From positions 34,740,537-34,804,536 of the forward strand of contig NC_089777.1 in NCBI RefSeq assembly GCF_040412425.1: a stretch of 64,000 nucleotides of DNA, read 5' to 3'. This DNA is from Macrobrachium rosenbergii. Its lineage: Eukaryota; Arthropoda; Malacostraca; Decapoda; Palaemonidae. Shown in pieces: positions 33,747 to 44,189 of the stretch (positions are counted from its first letter, which is position 1; every line of letters begins with the position of its first letter). The notes beneath the pieces are model-generated. The model saw only the letters and a list, made by a program, of their open reading frames with translations, was not told the origin of the DNA and did no database searches. The translations under genes and the position numbers were made by a program.

Positions 33747-35000
33747 CTATGCTTCCTTTCCCAACACCATGCCCATCACCGACAAAGGTCCTAAACGACG
33801 ACAATTATCAAACGTTGCTTCCACATCCTTCAGGTAATGGAGAGCAAAAACCGATCTCGACCTCCAGAACGTAGCTTGCAAAATAGATGCTAGCGATGTA
33901 TTATGTCTAAAAGCCATGGAAGTCGCTACTGCCCTAACCTCGTGGGCTTTAACTTTACACACCTGTAGAGTCTGATCTCTTACTGACGTGTGTGCTTCCT
34001 GGATCAGGCTCCTTAAAAAGAACGAAATTGCGTTCTTAGACATAGGACGGCTCGGATCTTTAACTGAACACCACAATCGGTTCGAACTTCCTCTCAAAGC
34101 CTCTGTTTTATGAAGATAAAATTTCAGTGCTCTCACCGGACACAAAGAATGTTCTTCGTCCTCTTCTCCTACTACTCCTGACAAGCTTCGAATGGAGAAG
34201 AAACGAGGCCATGGTCTCGAAGGATCTTCATTCTTCGCTAAAAAATCCTGAGCATAGGCGCACACAGCTTTGTCTTGTGTGAATCATATCTCTTTACTCA
34301 TTACTTGCAGCTCGCTGATTCTACCAGCTGAAGCTAAGGCGACTAAGAATAACGTCTTCTTAGTAAGATCCTTCAAAGAAGCTGAATTAAGAGGTTCAAA
34401 ATTTGCTTTAGAGAGCCAGGACAATACTACGTCTAAATTCCAGTCCACTAAACCTGGTCTCCTTGTCCTAGAGGACTCAAAAGATTTAATCAGGTCGCTG
34501 ATGTCTGAGTTATTAGATATATCTAAGCTTCTATGTTTAAAAACTGACACCAACATGGATCTATATCCTTTTATTGTCGAAGTCGATAACTTCCTAACGT
34601 CTCTCAGATATATTAGGAAGTTTGCTATCTCTTGAATAGAGGTTTTAGAAGAAGTTGTGTGACTTTCTCTGCACCAATTTCTAAAAACTCCCCATTTTGA
34701 CTGATAGTTTGTCCGAAGAGACTCTTCTACAGTTAGCAATAGCCTCTGCCGCTCTTCTTGAAAAACCTTTCGCTCTGACCAGGTCCCGGACAGTCTGAAT
34801 CCTGTCAGAGCGAGATACGACAACCCTTGGTGATTTCTGTCGAAATGGGGCTGTTTGAGTAGCGATGGAATTTGTGGCAGAAGCCTGGGGAAGTCTACTA
34901 ACATCCTCAGAGATCCGGGAACCACTCCTTTCTGGGCCAAAAAGGAGCTATTGGTGTCATCGTAACATTCTGGTGACTCTGAAACTTGTTTAATACCTCT
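33747..35000 (-). pseudogene. DIRS A tyrosine recombinase, one in-frame stop
   Basis: The N-terminal domain starts near NYQSKWGVFRNWCRESH, with STSTIKGYRSMLVSVFKHRS and WNLDVVLSWLS. The catalytic part has R in AGRISELQ, H-x-x-R in KAHEVRAVATS and the nucleophile Tyr in FALHYLKDV. Thus the R-H-R-Y set of this enzyme class is complete. A single TGA near 34,280 (after SKEI) separates the two reading frames 34,284-35,450 and 33,747-34,265; otherwise the gene is open. Upstream of about 35,000 the same frame overlaps the RNase H/linker reading frame, as in other DIRS. The enzyme would integrate a circular DNA form. Confidence 0.9.
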
Positions 35001-36640
35001 CTGATCATCGCAAATGGTGGAAATGCATAAACATTCAGACCTGACCAGTCGAGAAGCATTGCATCCGTTTTCCAGGCTAACGGGTCCGGAACCGGAGAAC
35101 AGAAAAGAGGAAGCCTGTTGTTCCTGGACGTTGCAAAGAGGTCTATCGTTGGTTGTTCCCACAACCGCCATAGATCCTGACAAACTCTGATATCCAATGT
35201 CCACTCCGTCGGAAGAACCTGATGCACACGACTGAGTTCTTCTGCTAAAACGTTGAGCTTCCCTTGCACGTACCTGGGGAAGAGGGTCACTTTGTGCAAA
35301 TTCGCCCACAGAAGAAGATGCTCCGTCATTCTGTACAGGGAGAACGAATGTGTCCCTCCCTGTCTCCTTATGTATGACAGTGCTGTGGTGTTGGCCGAGA
35401 ACACCGCAACTTTCTTCCCTTCGACTAGAGGGTGAAACTTTGAAGCCCAAGAAAAATTGCTTTCAGCTCCTTTATGTTGATATGAAGACCTCTCTCCTGT
35501 TCCGTCCAGATGCCTGATGTCTTCTCTTTCCCCAACAGGGCTCCCCATCCTGAGTCCGATGCATCGGCATAAAGTTCTAGCTCTGGGTTCGCTCTTTCGA
35601 GGGACAAACCCTTGTGAGCTCTTTCCTCCGACAACCACCAACGAAGATCTTCCTTGATTTCCTCGGAGATCGGAATAACAGTCGAATCCGGTTGAATTTT
35701 CCGGTCCCAACTGGCCTTTAGGTAGAATTGTAGCGTCCTCATGTGAAGACGACCAAGTGTAATAAAGGTCTCCACCGAAGCGAGAGTCCCCAGCAGGCTC
35801 ATCCACTCCAGAGCCGTGCAGGACGAGCGGTTTAACAGTTTCCGTACAGTCGCAAGGAGAGAGACTATTCTCCTCGGGGAGAGAAAAACCCGAAAAGCTT
35901 GTGAGTCCAGAATCGTCCCCAAATATGGAATCCTCTGACTCGGTACTAACTGTGACTTCGCTAAATTCATTACTAATCCCAGTTGCTGTGTTAATATTAG
36001 TGTCCGATTTAAATCCCTGACACACTGGAGACTGGAGTCGGACCTTAGAAGCCAGTCGTCCAGATAAAAAGCAATGTTGATTCCCATTAAATGTAACCAT
36101 CGACTTACCGGGGTCAGGACTCGAGTAAATACTTGTGGGGCTGTCGAAAGTCCGAAACAGAGAGCTCTGAACTGATAAACTCTGCTGTTGAAAACGAACC
36201 GTAGATATTTCCTGGAGCTCCGATGAATAGGTACATGGAAATATGCATCTTTCATGTCCAGCGACACCATCCAGTCTCCTGGTCGAAGAGCTGACATGAC
36301 CGACCGGTTGGTTTCCATACGAAACTTCGTCTTCAGAACAAAGATATTGAGTGCACTCACATCCAGGACAGGCCTCCAGCCCCCCGATGACTTGGGGACT
36401 ACGAACAGCCTGTTGTAAAAGCCCGGTGAGATGTCTTCCACTATTTCTATGGCCTTCTTGGAAATCAGGGCTTCTACTTCTTTGGCAAGAGCCAAAGCTC
36501 TTTCTGATCCCTGCGAGTATGCTGTCAAGGCGATGGGAATACTCGACAGCGGTGGATCTTGCACAAACGGGATCACATGACCTTCTCTTAAAACTGTGAT
36601 CACCCACTGTTCTACCCCTCTTCGACTCCATTCCCGCCAA
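34907..36640 (-). pseudogene. DIRS A reverse transcriptase and RNase H, one frameshift
   Basis: RT is open at 35,425-36,603: FVVPKSSGGWRPVLDVSALN, VSLDMKDAYFHVPIH, LCFGLSTAPQVFTRVL and the catalytic FYLDDWLL. RNase H follows with LYADASDSGWGALLG and INIKELKA. Near 35,440 the frame shifts by one base and continues in another frame (ANTTALSYIRRQGGTHSFSL, LLLWANLHK, YVQGKLN). It then runs into the family linker (TIDLFATSRNNRLPLFCSPV, DPLAWKTDAM, YAFPPFAMIREVLNKF), ending at 34,907. Apart from the one-base shift all key residues are present. Confidence 0.9.
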
Positions 36641-36685
36641 AACAGGCGGAGTCTTGCTCCTACAGGTGTGTGAGGGTAAAATTCC

Positions 36686-38906
36686 CTACTTGTCCGACTG
36701 TCTCAAGGGTGGTTTCTTACTGGCTGTGGCTTGTGGACGCAAATTAGTCCTTGGTCTGGGTTGCCATCTAGTCCTTCCCCCCCGAAAAGGGTGCTTCTGA
36801 AGAGGTGACCCTTTAGCTCCTGTAGGTGGTGTCTCCTTGGGGCGTCGCGTCGACGAACGAGTCAATAAGTTGTTGGTAGACTTTTTCTCCAGATCGGAGA
36901 GAAATTGCTGAATAACCTGTTCAGGGAATAAATGCGACTTACATAAAGGCGCAAACATGAGAGCAGACTTCTAGTTAGAAGTGACTCCCTTGGAGGTGAA
37001 AGAGCACCAAAGTTCTCTCTTTTTAAGGACGCCCAGAGTAAAAAGAGATGCAAGTTCCCCCGAGCCATCCCCGACTGCCTTGTCAGCACACGATAATACA
37101 TCAAGCCAGTCTGTCGCCAAGCTATGCTCCAGAGATTGACAATCCTCTATTTTCCTTGCTAATGCAGCAATAGTCCAATCTAAGAAGCTGAAAACTTCTA
37201 TTACCTTAAATAGGTTCTTAATCAGGTGGTCGAAATCAGGCGAAGAGAAGAAAATTTTCGCCTACAAAAACGCTGTCCTTCTGTTAGCATCCACCAGACC
37301 TGAGAAATCCCCTTGGGTGGAGGCAGCAACTCCCAAAGAGGGTAATTCTCCGGTAGCATAAAATTTATATGTCTTCAGTAACTTGGACGGTGGGACAGCG
37401 AAGGCGGCTTTACCAGACTCCCTCTTCTTCTCCAGCCACTTCTCCGCTTCTTTGAAGACTCTTTTCGCCGACTGCGAAAGCACTAGTTTAGGTAGACTCG
37501 CTGAAAGTACTTTCCTATCCTTAACAAAGGTAGAAGGAGGCGAAAACGGAGGAGCTGGCTCGAATTCGGATAAGAAGCCAACAAAAACTTCATCAAGTTG
37601 GAGTAAGCAGAAGAATTCTTGCGACGATCTCTCCATTCTTGTTGGCTTCTTCATCGACTGATCTTTCTGACTTCCATCCTGACGATTCTTGTTCGACTGA
37701 TCCTCTCCATCCGACGTTGTCAACTGCTTGGCTTCTTCATCCGTACAAGCCTTAACTTTCTCCAATGACTTAACTAAGTCCTGAAGCTGTCTCAACGGAT
37801 CCAAAAAAGCTTCTTTGTTGTTCACATCATCTCCCGATGGTGCGGGAGAAGGAAACAACTTCCTTGATGAAAACTTGCGAGTCGAACTCTCTCTCTCGTC
37901 AGCTGGCGAACGAGTCGAAACTTTCCTTGTTTCAGTCGGCGAGACGAAACTATGCGAGTCCGACACTGATACCTCGTGAGATCGCTTGCGAACAGCACCC
38001 GAACCTCTACTAGGCGAAAGATACACAGGGTTCTCCCAACAGCTACACGAGGGTTGAGGACTCTTTTCCCTCCCTCTCTTCACAGGTGATGACGAACTAT
38101 CCAATGTGCCTTTTCAACGGGCGTGACACTTCACTCCACTTCTTTCGCCTGGTATCAGGCGAACACCCCTCCGAGTCCGACGACAAACCTACACCAGACA
38201 CATCTACACCTTTCCAATGGTGTCTCTTCACAGTAATCGAGTTGAAATTCACGACTGAGTCGACGGCCGCCCGTGGGCAAACCCCTCCAGTCTCCCTTCG
38301 ACTCACGGTATGTCTTCTCCCAGGTGCTGGGGAGCGGGACAGTGACCTCGGTCTAGGAGAAGTGGAGGGACGGACAGCCGCCTCCTCAGATACGACACTT
38401 GCACTTTTCACTTCACTAGACTTAGTCACAAATTCACGAAAAGATGTACCTAAATCCAAAACAGATTTAGCAATCAGCTCAAATTTCCTATCCATCTTAT
38501 CTTCTAATTGGGCAATGATGTCGGAATCAGAAGCATGGGGAACCTGAGCCAGAGTAAGATGTACTGAAGTAGGAGGACTATCAATAGGAGAGACGTTTGA
38601 CAAAATAGGAGAAGACAAAGCGGGCTTCTTTGCCTCTGACGGCAAAGGAGTTGACTCTAATCTAGCCCTACTATCAGCCCTAATGGCTGCCTTTCTTTTC
38701 CTATCTTTTTCCATCTTATCAAGGTGAGACAAAAAACTCTTCCATCCTTGATCATCTAGATCTTCACATTCATTACATGTACGCTCTTTAGTACACTCTT
38801 GCCTCCTACATTTCACGCACTTTGAGTGTGGGCCATAACATAACTTGGCTAATCTAGTTTTGCAGCCTTCGCTGCAAAACCTAACAGATGAACCTGAATC
38901 TGACAT
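36686..38906 (-). pseudogene. DIRS A gag with N-terminal eight-ligand Cys/His motif
   Basis: The start is taken at MSDSGSSVRF (38,906), which aligns with MSDSSSVRM in C. Residues 9-46 hold CSEGC, then H in GPHSK, CVKC, C, C and NEC: C-x3-C-x11-H-x2-C-x2-C-x4-C-x5-C-x2-C, likely two zinc sites. A Ser/Arg-rich linker with SRPLKR follows, then a one-base frame change near 38,100. The conserved central domain has VPPSKLL, YATGELPSLGVAASTQGDFS, GLVDANRR and FDHLIKNLFKVIEVFSFLDW. In-frame TAG stops lie just after RRTAFL (about 37,262) and after GVTSN (about 36,973). The tail is Arg-rich (PFRGGRTRWQPRPRTN). It is presumably the structural particle protein. Confidence 0.85.
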
Positions 38907-39063
38907 AACTCTCACTAAACAGATGAATAAAGAAAGCAGCTAAGCCGTCAAACACAAAAAACAACCAAGAAAATTGTACTTCACCAAATCGGGTGTCAAA
39001 CAAAATGGCGAACAGTTGACTGCAGCGAAAATCCACGGGTGTTTCACCGTGGGCGGCAGGAAA

Positions 39064-39227
39064 CGAATTGTCAAGCAAAGCTCAGTAGTACCTGGGATCC
39101 CTGAAAGTGGGCGGGGTCGTATCACCTACACGTCAGCAGCACCGCTAGCACCGAGAAATTTGGGATTTCGACTGCCGTAAGGTAAGAAGCGTATAGCTAT
39201 GTAATTGTTCGGTAAGTTTCATGTGTG
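39064..39227 (-). repeat. DIRS A right inverted terminal repeat
   Basis: Reverse complement of 32,981-33,169 with few differences, e.g. CCCGCCCACTTTC-GGGATCCC on both sides. It ends GGTAAGTTTCATGTGTG followed by AAAAT, the exchange site. The leftmost base of similarity is near 39,064, inside the gag leader. Confidence 0.92.
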
Positions 39228-39232
39228 AAAAT

Positions 39233-40145
39233 AGTGTCTTCATTAAGTCTCTGAATGAGGCCAAGTTCAGGGGCTCGAACGGGGGCCTGGAGAGCCATTT
39301 AGGACTACTTCCAGATTCCAAGAAACAAGTTCCAAGTGCTTTTGTTTCTTAGTGTCAAAAGACCTAATGAGGTCTGAAAGGTCTTGATTTGAGGATATAT
39401 CCAGATCCCTATGTCTGAACACAGAACTCAGCATTGCTCTGTAGCCCTGTATGGTCGAAGAAGATAAGCTCTTAGAGTTCCTCAAGAATAAAAGAAAGTC
39501 CACAATCTCTGTCATAGTTGTTTTAGAAGAGATTCTATTACTTTTGCACCAACTTCGGAAAATTGACCACTTGCTCTGGTAGACATTAACCGAGGATCGA
39601 CGTCTACATTTTGAAATAGCCTCCGCAACTTCTCTCAAAAAACCCTTTACTCTGAGGAGTCTTTTGACAGTTTGAATCCTGTCAGAGCCAGCAAAGACAG
39701 ATCTTGATGAAAGTGGGTGAAGTGGGGTTGTCTGAGAATCTTTTTCTTCTGATTCTTCTGAGGGAGGAGTCTTGGAAAATCTACCCGCAGATACATTAGC
39801 TCTGGGAACCATTCCCTCAAAGGCCAAAAGGGGGCTACCAGAATCATCGACACATTCTGGTGCAGGCAAAACTTATTTAGTATATCCCTTAACATCCCGA
39901 AGGGAGGGAAGGCCCATGCCTGTGGATCTGGCACTGGAGAGCAAAAAAGAGGAAGTCGATAATTCCTCGACGTCACGAAGAGATCCAACATTCGGCTTTC
40001 CCCATAGTTTCCATAGGTCTAGACAGACCAATGGATCAAAGTCCACTCTGTGGGAATTACTTGGTTCTGTCAGCTTAGGTGATCTGCCAACACATTGTTT
40101 TCCTTGGACAAACCTGGTCAACAACCTTGTACAATTCTGGTCTGC
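39233..40145 (-). pseudogene. DIRS B recombinase N-terminal part and linker
   Basis: The minus-strand translation has YQSKWSIFRSWCKSNRISSK, FLLFLRNSKSLSSSTIQGYR and SVFRHRDLDISSNQDLSDLI for the recombinase core-binding domain. It reaches FEPLNLASFRDLMKTL immediately before DIRS A. Upstream (39,870-40,145) the linker is recognisable in broken frames (TRFVQGK, DLWKLWGKPN, LDLFVTSRNYRLPLFCSPV). It is contiguous with the piece at 32,540-32,975 once A is removed. Confidence 0.85.
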
Positions 40146-40450
40146 TGCCTTGATCCAAGAATCATTCCGGGTTCTTTCAGACTCTAAACATTGTTTCAAC
40201 ACCAGCAATTGAAACGGGAAATGAACATCAAAAGAAGCTCTCACAACACTACGACACATTTATTCACAACCTTGTTTACAAAGAAAATGAAATGTTTCCC
40301 TTTGCTCTCATTCAACGTAACACTAATTAAAATAAGTCTAAGCAGTTATAGATAGGGGGAACAGATTGCAAGGTAGAGCAATCTTAATACTTAAATGGTG
40401 AATTGGTGAGTTATCCCTCATGGCTGGGGTTTTAACTGAAGAGATGATGC

Positions 40451-40561
40451 TGGCACATTGACCTCGGGCTTGAAGACGTCACAGAAGGGCGGCTAGGAAC
40501 TCGGGATGGATGTTACTGGTACAATGACCATGAGCTTGTAGACGTCACAGAAGGGATGTCT
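40451..40561. repeat. Direct repeat around GACGTCACAGAAGGG in the solo LTR
   Basis: TGGCACATTGACCTCGGGCT and TGGTACAATGACCATGAGCT each lead into TG(A/T)AGACGTCACAGAAGGG, about 68 bp apart. GACGTCA matches a CRE/ATF-type site, which could be a promoter element of the LTR. Confidence 0.7.
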
Positions 40562-40619
40562 TCAGGATGAGGTGGCAAATGCTTTTTCTCCAAGAATCCG
40601 GAGATCGTGCAAATGGAGG

Positions 40620-40850
40620 GTAGGAAGGGCTGGCGACTTGTCCTCGCTACAGGCAAGAAGGGCCGACTACTTCACCTTGTCACAGGCAGGAAGGGCTTAG
40701 CGACTTCTCCTCCACACAAGCAGGAAGGGCTGACTCCTTTTCTTTGTCACTGGTATGTAGGGCTCGCTGTTTCACCTCGTCTCGAACAAGGAGGGCTTAG
40801 GGACTGCTCATCACAAGCAGGAAGGGCTGGCTGCTTCTCTTCGTTTTGGG
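40620..40850. repeat. ~33-bp minisatellite in the solo LTR, seven units
   Basis: The GAAGGGC-type anchor recurs at 40,624, 40,658, 40,690, 40,724, 40,757, 40,790 and 40,821, a spacing of 31-34 bp. The consensus is roughly GGCAGGAAGGGCTNGCNACT then TCTCCTCNNCACA. Units are imperfect. The plus strand is open through the array only because the period is near a multiple of three. Confidence 0.85.
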
Positions 40851-41363
40851 CAGGACAAGATTTTATGGAGATTAGATAAAAATTGTGTGAAGGGGATACT
40901 CTTGTCGGAACCTTGCTTTGTCCAACCTCTGATTGCCCTTGCTGTCTCTCTGTCTATATCTCTATCATGGGAAGTCTCTTCTGGAAGCTGATAACCAATG
41001 TATGGGCAGAGCTAATGATGACAGACAATCATCACTCCCATATAAGGAGTTTTTTGATTTTCTGCATAATGATTGGTTCCTTAATAACCGCCCCTTTACG
41101 GTCATGCCATAGAAGCTTCCAGAACAAATTTTCTGATGCAATGTGGATCGAATATTGCGCCATGTTACAAAGGCATGGCATGAGACACCATGTGGTGTCG
41201 TTTCCACTAGAAAGGGTTTTCATCAAATCACTAATTGTCCACGAGGCATTGACAACAGTGACTGGTGATGACATCTTCATGCAAACACAGGAAGCAGTCA
41301 TGTCTTGGAAAGGAGATATTTCCTTTTCAATATATTTCAACATTATTGCATCTACCCATGACA

Positions 41364-42660
41364 TCTGCCCATAGGGAAAAAGACAGACTTCCTCCTTGTT
41401 TGCTTAAGTATGCCAGGGCCATTGTGTTGTCTGAGTTGACTGTAACTGTCCTTCCACATACTTCCGACGAAAAGGACATCAGACCCAAGTGAATTGCCTT
41501 TAACTTTTTGACGTTTGTGCCAACCCATCTGATCTCTCGACCACGTTCTGGAGATCTCCTTGTTCCCTATAAGGGCACGCCAACCCAGGTCTGATTTGTC
41601 AGCATAAAAGTTCAGGTCTGGGCTCTGTGGAAACCGAGGCTTTCCTTCCAGCAACCTGTCTCTTGACTTCCACCAAAGCAGGTGCCTCTTGATTTCTTGT
41701 GTTACTGGGAACGTGAGAGTCTGGAAATCTTTTTCAGTCCCATTTTTCCTTAAGAAAAACTGGAACACTCTCATGTGCAGTCTCCCTAGGGAGACAAACT
41801 GTTCCATGAAAGCTAGGAGGCTCATCCAGTTGTTGCCAAACACATCTGGAGGTGAAGCATTTTGTGTATTTTCTATACGCACGACTCTACTCTCTCCAGA
41901 GAGGGAAAGCCCAAGAATGATGAGAATTGAGAGTCATTCCCAAATAAACTATCTCCTGTGAAGGAGCCATCCAAGACTTCTGATGATTTATTAGCAAGCC
42001 CAGGTCTTGGGCAAGAAGCAATGTTTTCTGAAGGTCCCCCATATATTATGCCTTTGACGTGGAGCGAAGAATCCAATCGTCCAAGTAAAGCACTATGGTG
42101 ATGCCCATCAGGTGGAGCCAACCTGCTAGGGGAGCAAGAACATGAGTGAATACTTGAGGGGCTGTTGATAGCCCGAAGCATAGGGCCCGAAACTGAAACA
42201 CCTGTTCTGGAAACACAAATCTCAGATATTTCTGAGAGTCTGGGAGTAATGGGATGTGGAAGTAAGCATCTTGTAGGTCTATTGAGACCATCCAGTCTCC
42301 TTGCCAAATGGATGAAAGGATCGAACGGGTTGTCTCCATTCGGAATTTTGTCTTCTGAATAAAGACATTTAAGGTGCTCACATCCAGAACCAGCCTCCAT
42401 CCTCCTGAGGCCTTTGGAACCACAAAAAGCCGATTGTAGAACCTTTCTGAGTTTACATTTGGAACTACCTCTATTGCCTCCTTTTTGAGGAGAGATGATA
42501 CTACTCTTGCAAGGGCCGAAAATCTCCTCTAACTCTTGGAGTAGGCAGTTAAGGTGATCGGCATCTTGACTAAGGGAGGTCTTTCTAGGAAGAGGATCAC
42601 GTAACTGTTCCTTATCACTTCCACAACCCACTGCTCTGCCCCTCCCTTGCTCCATTTCTC
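41364..42660 (-). pseudogene. DIRS B RNase H and reverse transcriptase, broken
   Basis: RT is clear at 42,046-42,423: MVPKASGGWRLVLDVSTLN, VSIDLQDAYFHIPLLPDSQK, LCFGLSTAPQVFTHVLAPL and the catalytic LYLDDWILR. A frameshift at about 42,050 is followed by the thumb region in other frames. RNase H has LNFYADKSDLGWRALIGN and continues to the solo LTR insertion point at 41,364. Several frame changes make it non-functional. Confidence 0.85.
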
Positions 42661-42699
42661 CAAAAATTGAAAGAGCCTGGCACCTACAGGAGTATGGAG

Positions 42700-44186
42700 G
42701 ACACTCAAATCACTTTTGAGGAAGGTTTAGAGGAGGACTTCTTAATCGTGTGAGACTGGGATCATACGGTTGGTGTTGCTCTTGAGGAGGATCTCTGCCT
42801 ACTACCAAGAAAGGGAATGGTTTGTAGAGGAGATAACGACTTAAAACCCCCGAAGGAGTTTCTTTAGGATGCCTTGATGACTTCGCTAGGAGATCATGGG
42901 TGGATTTCTTCTGTAAAGCAGAAGAAATTTCATTGACAACTGAAGGAGGGAACAAACTTGTCTCTAGACAGGGGAGAAAAAAGGAAGTGTCGATCTCTGA
43001 ATCAAAGTTACTCCTTTAAGAGATGTATGAACACCATAACTCCCTCTTCTTTAACACTCCCATGGCAAATAGTGAAGCCAACTCCTGTGCTCTGTCCCTT
43101 ATTCCTTTATCCATACATGAAAGAACTTCGAAGAAATACAATGCCTTGCCTACAGAACTTTCTTCAGATGTCTGAAGAAAGTTCTGTAGGCAAGGCGTTG
43201 TATTCCTGTACTTTGTGTGTAAGGGCCTATTGACCAGTCAAAAACTTACGATCTCGAATACTTTGAAAAGATTCTTCATCATGTGATCTATCTCCGCTAA
43301 AGAGAACATAACTTTGGTCGCAGAAAAGGCTGACCTACGGACCAAATCAATGAGGCCCGAGAAGTCCCCTTGGAAGGAGGCAGCTGCCCCCAGGTAAGGA
43401 GCTTCTCTGGTCGCGTAATACAAGTATCTCCTCTTTAGAAGACGAGAAGGAGGGTAACTAGAATTATATTTTCCTTGTTCCCTCCTATCAGCGAGCCAGG
43501 TCTCAGCATCATTAAGTGCTTTCCTGGCCAAAGTCGAAAGTATCATATTAGGTAATCTTGAAGGTTCAATAGTGATATTACTCACTTGAAAGGTAGATGC
43601 AGGAGAACCGGGTGCAGCCAGAGAGAAAAAAGAAGGGAAACTTCAAAGTAGAAAATTAAGCAGCAATGCATAAGGTGGAGGAGGGGATTCTGCTTCCTCA
43701 TCTTGGTCACCTTCCTCATCTGTCGCAGATACGGGCGAAAAAGACAAGTCCTTAGACGAAGAAGGGTTTGAAGGTTTTTTAAAATGCTTAGAATATCATC
43801 TAGGCATCACTGTATAGGTGCAAGCGATGGATCCACATCTGAGTTGTCATCATTCATTGCAAAGGGGATGGCGCCACAAACTCAGGCCTGAAAGTCAAAC
43901 GTCTAGAAGAATGTACAAATGAATCTGTACCAACGGGTGCAACTGGGTGCTTGGCAGCTACTAGGCGCTCGTGTGTTACTGGCCGCCCAGGAACAACTGG
44001 GCGCTCCAAAACCGCTTGTGGTTCAGGAGCAACTGGGCACTTGTCGCTTGAAGAAAACTTGGGTGCAAGAGAACGCTCGAAAGTGACCGCACTACTGGAA
44101 GACACTGTGTGCTTTGGCGCCCATGAACGCTCCTCGACTACTGGTTGATCGGGGAACAGCGGAGGTTGGTCCGCAGAGACGTGCAC
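42700..44186 (-). pseudogene. DIRS B gag, broken
   Basis: The central domain at 43,238-43,585 matches A, C and D: YPPSRLLKRRYLYYATREAP, YLGAAASFQGDFSGLIDLVR and IDHMMKNLFKVFEIVSF. Upstream (43,854-44,186) is a repetitive linker with units such as RPVVPGRPVTHERLVAAKHP. Downstream are a Ser/Lys stretch (HDLLAKSSRHPKETPSG) and remnants of the tail. A near-perfect 33-bp inverted repeat at 43,135-43,204 has been introduced into the coding region. The N-terminal Cys/His motif is missing along with the 5' end of the element. Confidence 0.75.
43135..43204. repeat. 33-bp near-perfect inverted repeat (hairpin) in DIRS B gag
   Basis: The left arm 43,135-43,167 starts AATACAATGCCTTGCC. The right arm 43,172-43,204 ends GGCAAGGCGTTGTATT. 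They are complementary at 32 of 33 positions around a 4-base loop ATGT. No comparable palindrome exists at this gag position in A, C or D. Confidence 0.95.
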
Positions 44187-44189
44187 TGA

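Larger units (their letters stand above)
32976..39232 (-). mobile_element. DIRS element A, complete 6.26-kb copy nested in DIRS B
   Basis: A full DIRS with both inverted terminal repeats (left 32,981-33,169, right 39,064-39,227, about 160 bp, highly similar), an ICR, and the genes gag, RT/RNase H and tyrosine recombinase in order on the minus strand. AAAAT occurs at each junction (32,976-32,980 and 39,228-39,232) and once in the reconstructed target, so insertion made no target duplication. It landed inside the recombinase gene of B. Only a few lesions are seen: one frameshift and two in-frame stops in gag, one frameshift in RT/RNase H and one TGA in the recombinase. It is therefore young or only recently inactivated. 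Confidence 0.93.
40146..41363. mobile_element. Solo LTR, 1,218 bp, 5-bp target duplication
   Basis: The sequence starts TGCCTTGATCC and ends ACCCATGACA, so it has TG...CA ends in either orientation. TCTGC flanks it directly on both sides (40,141-40,145 and 41,364-41,368). Collapsing the duplication restores the RNase H reading of B (LWADQNCTRLL, matching LWADHNQTKLV in E), so the boundaries are exact. No internal retroelement genes are present. It is best explained as an LTR left by recombination between two LTRs. A 5-bp duplication fits Ty3- or BEL-type elements, but the family is not identified. It contains a 33-bp minisatellite. Confidence 0.88.
31707..44186 (-). mobile_element. DIRS element B (minus strand), split by DIRS A and a solo LTR
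   Basis: The left (3') end at 31,707 has an inverted repeat, a G-rich block and an ICR. The recombinase C-terminus follows (32,540-32,975). DIRS A interrupts at 32,976-39,232. The rest of the recombinase and linker are at 39,233-40,145. A solo LTR occupies 40,146-41,363, then RNase H and RT (41,364-42,660) and gag (42,700-44,186). No copy of the left terminal repeat was found to the right of gag, so the 5' end is missing. The many stops and two insertions make it the older member of this nest. It is related to E. Confidence 0.85.
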
